DNA of 35,622 bases from Gammaproteobacteria bacterium (GTDB taxonomy: Bacteria; Pseudomonadota; Gammaproteobacteria; Steroidobacterales; Steroidobacteraceae): NCBI GenBank assembly GCA_020029545.1, contig JAIBJL010000007.1:1-35622 (forward strand), given 5' to 3'. Positions 28,876-35,622 of this stretch are shown in pieces. Both the position numbers and the translations under genes were made by a program. Each line of letters opens with the position of its first letter. Positions within the stretch are counted from its first letter, which is position 1. The notes beneath the pieces are model-generated. The model was given only the letters and a program-made list of their open reading frames with translations, was not told the origin of the DNA and did not search any database.

Positions 28876-29015
28876 GAGTTTCCCGGTGAGCCGCTGGCAG
28901 GGCCCCTCGACAGGACCTGGCATAGTAGCGGTACAGTGGAGACGGTAACCGACGCCCTGCCCCTACCACGCAAGGTCAATTTTCTTCAAGGCTGCGCAAT
29001 GACTGCTCTGACGAT

Positions 29016-30941
29016 CTAGGAACCCGTCCGAGCAGTTGAATCACTTATTTCAGATCCTGCCCGCGGTACGGTGAAAAAGAATGTGGCTCCGACGCCCACC
29101 TCGCCCCTAGCCCACAACTGTCCGCCGTGCCGTTCGATCAAGCGCTGCACGATAGCCAAGCCGATACCGCTGCCGGGGAATTCGCATTCGTGGTGCAGTC
29201 GCTGGAACATGGCGCCGAGCTTGTCGGCGTAGCGCATGTCGAAGCCCGCGCCATTGTCACGCACATAAAAAACGACCTCACCGTTCTGTCGCAACCAATT
29301 GACCTCCACCCGCGGCTGCGCTTGTCGAACCGAGAACTTCAGTGCATTGCCGATCAGGTTCTGCAACACCTGGCGCAGCATCGTGGAATCGCCCCAGACG
29401 CGCGGCAACTCGGCGACGCTGACCGTTGCATTGGGGTACTGCTCCCGCAGCTCGGCCGCCACCCCCTGAGCCATTTGCGCGAGCCCGACCGCGCGATGTG
29501 ATAGCTCCGCCTGCCCGGCTTGCGAGTAGCGCAGAATGTCGTCGATCAGATGACCGAGCTTCGAGCCTGCGGCGCAGATGCGTTTGAGCAATGCACGCCC
29601 CTGATCGGAGAGCTTGTCGCCTTCGTCCCTGTCGATCATTGTGGCGAAGCCGATGATCGCACGCAGTGGTGCTCGCAAATCATGCGATGCTGTGTACGCG
29701 AAGCTCCTCAAATCGCGATTTGCACGTTCCAGATCGCCGGCACGTATCGCCACGCGCTGTTCCAGTGTGGCATTGAGTCCGCGCAGATCGGCTTCGATCG
29801 CCTTGAGCTGGCCGATATCTCGTCCGATGGCAAGGACACTTTCGATCTGTCCGTCTGCGTCGCGTTCAGGAACCACGACATAGTTCATATAGCTGATGCC
29901 GTGGATAGAAGATGGATTGTGCCCGCGCATTTCAAATGACACGGGCTGTCCCTCCCGCAGGACTCGCTCGACGGCCTCGCGCATCGAAGCGACGATGTCT
30001 TCTCTGTCCCGCAAGTTGCGCCGCTCATGCAGCTCGCCAATCCTGTTACCGAGAAATTCTTCGACCGGAATACCGTAGAAACGCTCCAGCGTGGGATTGG
30101 CGTACATCATGCGTGTCTCTCGATCGTAGCGAAGAATGCAATCCGGAGAGTGCTCGGCAAGCGTGCGGAAATGCTGCTCGCTTTGACACAGCTTTTCCTC
30201 GGCCAGCTTGAGCGAGGTGATATCGCGTCCCACAGCAATGACGGAGATCATGTTGCCTCCCGCGTCGCGTTCCAGCGTGAGGCGGACCTGAAGCCAGATT
30301 CGACACCCGTCAGGCTGATCGATCGAGAACTCGGCTTCCTGCAGTGTCTGAATCTGGACGGTCTTGAGAACCGCGTCGTGGAACATCATTGCGCTACGGC
30401 TGTTGGGCCACAGTTCGGCGACTGTCTTTCCGAGCGGGTCCGAGCGGCCGATATCGAGCGTGCGCAGGCCTGGCGCATTGACATAGAGGACTCGCGCCTG
30501 TCGATCCAAGTAGGCGACGATGTCGGAGGTCTGTTCCAGAATGTCGTGGGAACAGCTACCTGGCGACAACGTCGCTGCTTCCACAGGCGATGCTCGAGCG
30601 ACCAGGATCATGCGGTCCACCTTCCCATCCGCTGTGTCCATCGGCAACAGCTTCCATACCTGAGTGCCGGCACCTGACACCGCAGTCATGTTCGTCTGCA
30701 GCTCGAGAGCGACGCCCGCACCGATGCAGCGCTCCCAACCGTGGTAGATTTCGACCACGACTCTGCTTGGAAAAGCGCACTCGATCGAGCGGGCCAGATA
30801 GTCGGCGCGAGAACAGTCAAAGAGACGTTCCCAAGCACGATTCACGTCCAGAACTTGAATGGGTTCACCAGGCTTCCGGCCAAGAACAGCGAGCGCATCG
30901 CCGATGGCATCGAAAACGAGGCGGTAATCGAGCGCATCCAT
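29016..30941 (-). CDS. Soluble multi-PAS sensor histidine kinase (copy 1)
   Basis: PAS repeats, FAYTASHDLRAPLRAIIGFA H-box, NLIGNALKFS, DNGAGFDMRYADKLGAMFQRLH. Confidence 0.93.
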   Translation of the reverse strand: MDALDYRLVFDAIGDALAVLGRKPGEPIQVLDVNRAWERLFDCSRADYLARSIECAFPSRVVVEIYHGWERCIGAGVALELQTNMTAVSGAGTQVWKLLPMDTADGKVDRMILVARASPVEAATLSPGSCSHDILEQTSDIVAYLDRQARVLYVNAPGLRTLDIGRSDPLGKTVAELWPNSRSAMMFHDAVLKTVQIQTLQEAEFSIDQPDGCRIWLQVRLTLERDAGGNMISVIAVGRDITSLKLAEEKLCQSEQHFRTLAEHSPDCILRYDRETRMMYANPTLERFYGIPVEEFLGNRIGELHERRNLRDREDIVASMREAVERVLREGQPVSFEMRGHNPSSIHGISYMNYVVVPERDADGQIESVLAIGRDIGQLKAIEADLRGLNATLEQRVAIRAGDLERANRDLRSFAYTASHDLRAPLRAIIGFATMIDRDEGDKLSDQGRALLKRICAAGSKLGHLIDDILRYSQAGQAELSHRAVGLAQMAQGVAAELREQYPNATVSVAELPRVWGDSTMLRQVLQNLIGNALKFSVRQAQPRVEVNWLRQNGEVVFYVRDNGAGFDMRYADKLGAMFQRLHHECEFPGSGIGLAIVQRLIERHGGQLWARGEVGVGATFFFTVPRAGSEISDSTARTGS

Positions 30942-30943
30942 CC

Positions 30944-32854
30944 CTAGCCTGCGCCTGCCGCCCGAACTTCAGGAACCGCACTCGGCACGGTGAAAAAAAA
31001 TGTAGCTCCCCCGCCCACCTCGCTGCTCGCCCACAACCGCCCGCCGTGCCGCTCGATCAAGCGGTGCACGATGGCCAGCCCGACACCGCTGCCCGGAAAC
31101 TCGTGCTCATGGTGCAGCCGATGAAACATGATGCCGAGCTTGTCGGCATAGCGCATGTCGAAACCCGCGCCATTGTCGCGTACGTAAAAAACGACTTCGT
31201 CGCCCTGTCGCAACCAGTTCACCTCCACCCGCGGCTGGGTCCGTCGAACCGAGAACTTCAGTGCATTGCCGATCAGGTTCTGTAATACCTGACGCAGCAT
31301 CGTGGAGTCGCCTTTCACGCGCGGCAACTCGGCGATGTCGACCATCGCGGTCGGGTATTGCTCCTGCAGCTCGGCCGCCACTTCCTGAGCCAATTGCTCG
31401 AGCGTGACCGGACTGCGCACCAGCTCCGCCCGGCCGGCATGCGAGTACTGCAGAATATCGTCGATCAGCTGATTGAGCTTCGAGCCTGCGCTGCAGATAC
31501 GTTTGAGCAGCCCGCGACCCTGCTCCGACAGCTTGTCGGCCTCCTGACCGAGCGTCGTGGCGAAGCCGATAATGGCATGCAACGGTGCCCGCAAGTCGTG
31601 CGACACGGTCTGCGCGAAACTCTGCAGATCGCGATTCGCAATCTCCAGATCGGCCGTGCGCGCAGCGACGCGTTCTTCGAGCGTTGCGTTCAGCATGCGT
31701 AAATCAGCCTCCACGGCCTTGAGCTGAGTGACGTCGCGACCTATCGAAAGAACGCTCTCGATCTCACCCGCAGCATTGCGTTCGGGGACGACAATGCAGC
31801 TAACATAGCGGACATCCCCTGAAAAACGAGGCTTGAGGTTTCGTACTTCGAACTCCTGCGGCTGGCCGTCGCGGAAGACACGCCCCAATATGGCAGGTAT
31901 CGAATCGGTGCTCTCGTTGACCTGGTAGTTCCGTGACTCAGGACTTTCACCCACCTTCAGGCCGATATGGTCCTGGAGGGATCTACCTGCATAGCGCTCC
32001 GCAGCCGGGTTGGCATATACAAGCCGCAACTCGCGATCGTGGCGAAGGATATGGTCCGGCGAGTGTTCGACCAACGTGCGGTACTGCCGCTCGCCCTTGC
32101 GCAACTTTTCTTGAGTCACTTTGAGCGTAGTGATGTCCCGGCCGACCGCAATCACGGAAACTACCGCGCCGTCCGCATTGCGTTCAGGCGCGAAATGCAC
32201 CCGATACCAGACCCGCTCCCCATCAGGCAGATCGAATGCATGCTCCGCCTCCTGTACGACACCCGTGTGCACCGTAGCGAGCACTGCCCTTTGAAGCGTC
32301 GGCGCCTGCGAGGCATCGGACCACACCTCGGTCGTCAGGCGCCCGGACCTGTCGGATGGACTGAGCGCGGACCCGCGCAGGGCTGATGCAGTGAAGTACC
32401 GGATGCGTCCGGTGAGATCGTAATGGCCGACCAAGTCCCACGTCTGTTCAAGGATGCTGCGCAACTGCGTGTCCGAGGACGATGTGAGCGCCTCGATGGG
32501 CGCAGCGCGAGCGAGCAGCATGACACCATCCGGGGCTGCGTTCGACCCGGAGATGGGTGACAACGTCCATGACTGAGTACCGACATTCGTCGCGAGGGGC
32601 ACCTGCACCGACAGTTCGACGGCGTCATGCGAGTCGATGCAGCGATGACACGCGTTGGCAATCTGGCCGGCGAGCCTGTTCGGAAAAACGCGCTCGAGCG
32701 GTTGCGCCAGATAGTCGGCGCGAGGGCGACCAAAGAGGCACGCCCAAGCATGATTCACGTTCAACAGTTGAAAGGACTCAGCGGACACCCGGCCCAGAAT
32801 GGCGAGCGCGCCATCCAAGCCATCGAAAACGCAGCGATAGTCGTCCGCATTCAT
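30944..32854 (-). CDS. Soluble multi-PAS sensor histidine kinase (copy 2, paralogue of copy 1)
   Basis: FAQTVSHDLRAPLHAIIGFA, NLIGNALKFS, DNGAGFDMRYADKLGIMFHRLH; 2-bp gap to next gene. Confidence 0.93.
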   Translation of the reverse strand: MNADDYRCVFDGLDGALAILGRVSAESFQLLNVNHAWACLFGRPRADYLAQPLERVFPNRLAGQIANACHRCIDSHDAVELSVQVPLATNVGTQSWTLSPISGSNAAPDGVMLLARAAPIEALTSSSDTQLRSILEQTWDLVGHYDLTGRIRYFTASALRGSALSPSDRSGRLTTEVWSDASQAPTLQRAVLATVHTGVVQEAEHAFDLPDGERVWYRVHFAPERNADGAVVSVIAVGRDITTLKVTQEKLRKGERQYRTLVEHSPDHILRHDRELRLVYANPAAERYAGRSLQDHIGLKVGESPESRNYQVNESTDSIPAILGRVFRDGQPQEFEVRNLKPRFSGDVRYVSCIVVPERNAAGEIESVLSIGRDVTQLKAVEADLRMLNATLEERVAARTADLEIANRDLQSFAQTVSHDLRAPLHAIIGFATTLGQEADKLSEQGRGLLKRICSAGSKLNQLIDDILQYSHAGRAELVRSPVTLEQLAQEVAAELQEQYPTAMVDIAELPRVKGDSTMLRQVLQNLIGNALKFSVRRTQPRVEVNWLRQGDEVVFYVRDNGAGFDMRYADKLGIMFHRLHHEHEFPGSGVGLAIVHRLIERHGGRLWASSEVGGGATFFFTVPSAVPEVRAAGAG

Positions 32855-33001
32855 CCCAGAAGCCGTGGTAATCCATACGTGCTAGTCCCGCTCCACCCAC
32901 CCTGCACCGTTCGGTGGTGGTCGTCAATCAGCGATTAGCCACAGTCGTCTGAGTTTGAACTGGCTCGTTGTGGACAGCCTTGCGCGCAGCGGCGCGGGTC
33001 A

Positions 33002-33050
33002 GATTCTTGATACCCGATCCTGAATCTCAGGCCCCGATTCCCGAATCCTA
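33002..33050. repeat. Heptad repeat arm F (GGATTCG/GGAATCG family on minus strand)
   Basis: Minus-strand reading ggattcg-ggaatcg-gggcctg-agattca-ggatcgg-gtatcaa. Confidence 0.65.
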
Positions 33051-33054
33051 CGGC

Positions 33055-33285
33055 TCATCCGGTAGCGGACCGAAATCCGTCGGCGGTTGGCGATGATTCG
33101 AGCGCGCCTTGAATGCTGGCAATCGTCGCTTCCTCCAGATGAAACTTGGCTGCCGCAGGCGTCGGCGCCTTGGCAGTGCCGGCGACAGGTTTCTGTCCGC
33201 ACCCTGCAATCGCCGTGATACCCAGCGTAGCGACGGCAACTGTCATGAACCGACGCAGTCCCGCACGCACAGTAATGTTCATCAT
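33055..33285 (-). pseudogene. Lipoprotein-like ORF resembling a truncated amidase N-terminus
   Basis: Lipobox ...TAIAGC; FHLEEATIASIQGAL resembles amidase starts (compare LQLDEITIAQVHQAY in the 20977 amidase), then loses similarity. Confidence 0.5.
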
Positions 33286-33336
33286 GGCTGTTCCTTTACG
33301 ATCCCGATCCGAATCATCTGCATTGTTGGTTGAGCG

Positions 33337-34365
33337 TCATTTGCCGAAGAGGGACTTCGGCATCATGGCGTGGACACCCTTGGTGCCATCGACCAGCTGC
33401 GTGACCTGCAGATTCATCGCCGCACTGGCAAGCATGTAAGCGGTCTCGCGAGTCAGGCCTTTCTTTTCGACCAGAAAGTCGAGCATCTCTGAAGTGGCTG
33501 CCTTGGCAGCGTCATCGAGATCCTTGTTGAGTCCCATCGTCATGTAATGAGTTGCTGTTTCCGCACGCGGCCATTTGAGCTTCTGGCCTTTGTGCAGGAA
33601 GACCTGAATCTCGCCCTTGAGCGAAGTTTCGATCGCGCCACCGCAGACCTCACCGTGGCCCTGTGCGGCATGACCATCACCGATCGATAGCAACCCTTGG
33701 GCATTGAACACCGGCAGATACAACGTGCTGCCGGCGCCCAGATCGCTGTTGTCCATGTTGCCGCCAAAGACATTCGGCGGGCCGCTGGCTACTCGTCCCA
33801 TCTCCGGCGGCGGCGCCGTGCCGATGACACCCCAGAAGGGCTTGACCGGCACTTCCACGCCCGGCGCGTACTCGACCGTGCGCTTCTTCATGTCGATCCA
33901 CAAAGCGCGGTCGAACTTGTATTCGAATTGCTCCGGTAAGGTACCGCGCCCGATATTGAAGCCCTGACCGGCGATCGGCAGCCGCACATCGACGGAGCGA
34001 ATGCGAATCTCCAGGGTGTCGCCCGGTTCGGCCCCGCGCACCGCAATCGGTCCGTTGAGCGTGTGATCGCCGCGCCCCTTGCCCTCGACGCCCTCGAACA
34101 CCGCGTAGAGTTCCGCAGGAATCTTTTCCTTGGGCACACCCAGACTTTCGAAATAGCGTGGATTGCCGGAGGCGGTCTCGAGCTTGACGATGTCCCCGGA
34201 ATCGATCGTCAGTACCGGCGGCAGCGTGGCATCGAAGAAGCTGCGATGAACCGTGGTCGGCGACGCTTTCAATTCATGCGTCCGCGGAGCGGCAAGACTG
34301 CTGACGCTGATCCCGGCGACCAGGACTGCACCGAGAGTGCGGGTAGCGATGGCCGACAATTTCAT
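33337..34365 (-). CDS. Acetamidase/formamidase family protein with signal peptide
   Basis: MKLSAIATRTLGAVLVAGISVSSLAA signal; GRGDHTLNGPIAVRGAEPGDTLEI, FWGVIGTAPP, NMDNSDLGAGSTLYLPVFNAQGLLSIGDGHAAQGHGEVCG. Confidence 0.93.
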   Translation of the reverse strand: MKLSAIATRTLGAVLVAGISVSSLAAPRTHELKASPTTVHRSFFDATLPPVLTIDSGDIVKLETASGNPRYFESLGVPKEKIPAELYAVFEGVEGKGRGDHTLNGPIAVRGAEPGDTLEIRIRSVDVRLPIAGQGFNIGRGTLPEQFEYKFDRALWIDMKKRTVEYAPGVEVPVKPFWGVIGTAPPPEMGRVASGPPNVFGGNMDNSDLGAGSTLYLPVFNAQGLLSIGDGHAAQGHGEVCGGAIETSLKGEIQVFLHKGQKLKWPRAETATHYMTMGLNKDLDDAAKAATSEMLDFLVEKKGLTRETAYMLASAAMNLQVTQLVDGTKGVHAMMPKSLFGK

Positions 34366-34385
34366 ACAGGTGTTTGTGTCCGAAA

Positions 34386-34609
34386 GTGAGTAGTGAGTAG
34401 TGAGTGGTGAATAGTGAATGGTTAAGAGCGCAATCTGTCTCGGAATGAAGTGATTCGCGATTGGAGATTGGGAATCGGGAATTGGGAATTCGCCGCAAGG
34501 CTGCGACCCGAACCTGATCCGTGTGGAACGCATCGTGACCCGGACCATTCAGACGAATCCCGGCTCCCGAATCCGGCGGCTCTTCCCGCTCACCACTCAC
34601 CACTCACTT
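34386..34609. repeat. Nested double inverted heptad element E (outer GTGAGTR family, inner GATTGGG/AATCGGG family)
   Basis: Outer 34386-34420 and 34589-34609; inner 34452-34493 and 34554-34574. Confidence 0.85.
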
Positions 34610-34616
34610 CCTCCAG

Positions 34617-34706
34617 TCACGGTTCACCCTTCAACGGCTTGAATCCGGACGGCGGCGTGCGATGCCGAGTAGCCGCCTCTGCTTGCGATTGGTGAACTGC
34701 GGATCG
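34617..34706 (-). pseudogene. Amidase C-terminal remnant
   Basis: Open stretch ending ATRHRTPPSGFKPLKGEP*, similar to the 20977 amidase end THHRTPPVGYGPVKGK; no start and a stop just upstream. Confidence 0.4.
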
Positions 34707-34725
34707 TCATAGAACGTGGACTTAT

Positions 34726-35622
34726 TCAACGTACGTCGATCGTTTCGCCTGCCAATGCAGGCGTGGTCACCGGCAGGCGCCGTGCGTGCGTGAGCTGTTC
34801 GAAGCTGTACCCCAGTGCCAACAGTGTCGGTTCGCTGAATGCCAGACCGAAGAACGACAGCCCCACTGGCAGGTCATCGCTGGTGAATCCCGCCGGCACG
34901 ATCAGGTCGGGAAAGCCGGTCAGGTTGGCGATGTTCGTTGCCGACATCGCTCCCGATCCACCCGCCTCAGGTGGCGCGGCAATCTGTCCGGGCCGTCGTG
35001 GCGACGTCGGATAAACAATGGCGTCGAGTTTTTCCTTGGCGACGATGCCCTCGACGACCTGCCGCATCATCGGCAGCGCATGGTCGCGGACCGACAGATA
35101 ACGATAGTCGTCGAGTTTGCCGCTGGCCGCCTCGCGCTTGAACAGGTTCCAGCGGCCTTCATTCGGTCCGGCACCGTCCGCACGCAGCGAGGTGACGCGA
35201 TTCGAACGCGCGATCAATTCGTCGATATTCTTGGGATACTTGGCTGCCGTGGTCGCCAGGTAGTCGGCGATCTGTGTGGCAAACTCGGGATTGCGAATGG
35301 CGCTGTAGAACTCGGCCTTGCCGTCCAGCAGCCATTTGGGATAGCGCACCTCGACAATCGTGGCGCCTGCCTGTTTCATGGTGTCGAGCGCGGCTTCGAC
35401 AATCCAGTCCACATCCGGATCGGCGCCGAGAAAGTCGCGTGCGATACCAATGCGCGCTCCTTTCAGTGCGTCCGACTTCAGGAACTTCGTGTAATCGGTG
35501 GCGAATTTGCCTTTGCTTTTCTGAGTCGCCGCATCGGCCGGATCCACGCCCGTCATAATGCCGAGCGATACCGCAATATCGTAGACGCTGCGCGCCATCG
35601 GCCCGCCAGTGTCGAATGTGAG
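34726..35622 (-). CDS. Amidase-signature-family amidase, C-terminal part, runs off window
   Basis: DTGGPMARSVYDIAVSLGIMTGVDPADAAT, TGFPDLIVPAGFTSDDLPVGLSFFG. Confidence 0.9.
   Translation of the reverse strand, partial: LTFDTGGPMARSVYDIAVSLGIMTGVDPADAATQKSKGKFATDYTKFLKSDALKGARIGIARDFLGADPDVDWIVEAALDTMKQAGATIVEVRYPKWLLDGKAEFYSAIRNPEFATQIADYLATTAAKYPKNIDELIARSNRVTSLRADGAGPNEGRWNLFKREAASGKLDDYRYLSVRDHALPMMRQVVEGIVAKEKLDAIVYPTSPRRPGQIAAPPEAGGSGAMSATNIANLTGFPDLIVPAGFTSDDLPVGLSFFGLAFSEPTLLALGYSFEQLTHARRLPVTTPALAGETIDVR

Noticed and set aside
28070-28948. 292-aa plus-strand ORF antisense to the JmjC gene
   Set aside because: Shadow ORF; the minus strand carries HxD...H oxygenase motifs
28748-28969. 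75-codon N-terminal extension of the JmjC protein in the ORF track
   Set aside because: Arg/Pro-rich, lower third-position GC, and overlaps the better-supported small ORF in another frame
34366-34548. N-terminal extension of the acetamidase ORF (FPIPDSQSPIANHF...HYSPLTTHYSLS)
   Set aside because: It is translation of the heptad repeats; signal peptide starts at M encoded at 34365
245-34609. Heptad arrays as CRISPR
   Set aside because: Units are 7 bp, contiguous and degenerate with inverted partners; no 24-37 bp repeats with unique spacers and no cas genes
1-35622. tRNA/rRNA genes, phage genes, transposases or integrases
   Set aside because: None recognised on either strand by eye; no tool-based scan was possible

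Overview
The window is high-GC and gene-dense, and looks gammaproteobacterial (my guess is Xanthomonadales/Steroidobacter-like; not verified). The left third (1-14.7 kb) is mostly housekeeping: CPBP protease, LON-domain protein, Mpl, RNase D, adenylate kinase with a histone-H1-like tail, PPi-type phosphofructokinase, K+-independent H+-pyrophosphatase, a GGDEF protein with a truncated EAL domain, an L-isoaspartate methyltransferase-like protein, rhodanese and TolC. From 32.9 kb down to 14.9 kb almost everything is on the minus strand: two tandem paralogous PAS histidine kinases, a previously uncalled 43-59 aa ORF coupled to a JmjC/cupin oxygenase, an RND efflux pair, an exported amidase, and a DUF3450/TtpC/ExbB/ExbD/ExbD/TonB/TPR energy-transduction operon. 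The right end has an acetamidase/formamidase, amidase fragments and a partial amidase. The most unusual non-coding signal is a set of intergenic elements made of degenerate 7-bp tandem repeats, usually as two inverted arms of about 3-6 heptads. At least six such inverted elements plus two single arms occur here. They use four or five sequence families but share period and architecture, and they often abut start codons or truncated genes. Second-tier observations are the coupled mini-ORF/JmjC oxygenase pair, a duplicated SD-ATG module creating a 6-codon leader ORF at adk, and the basic Adk tail.
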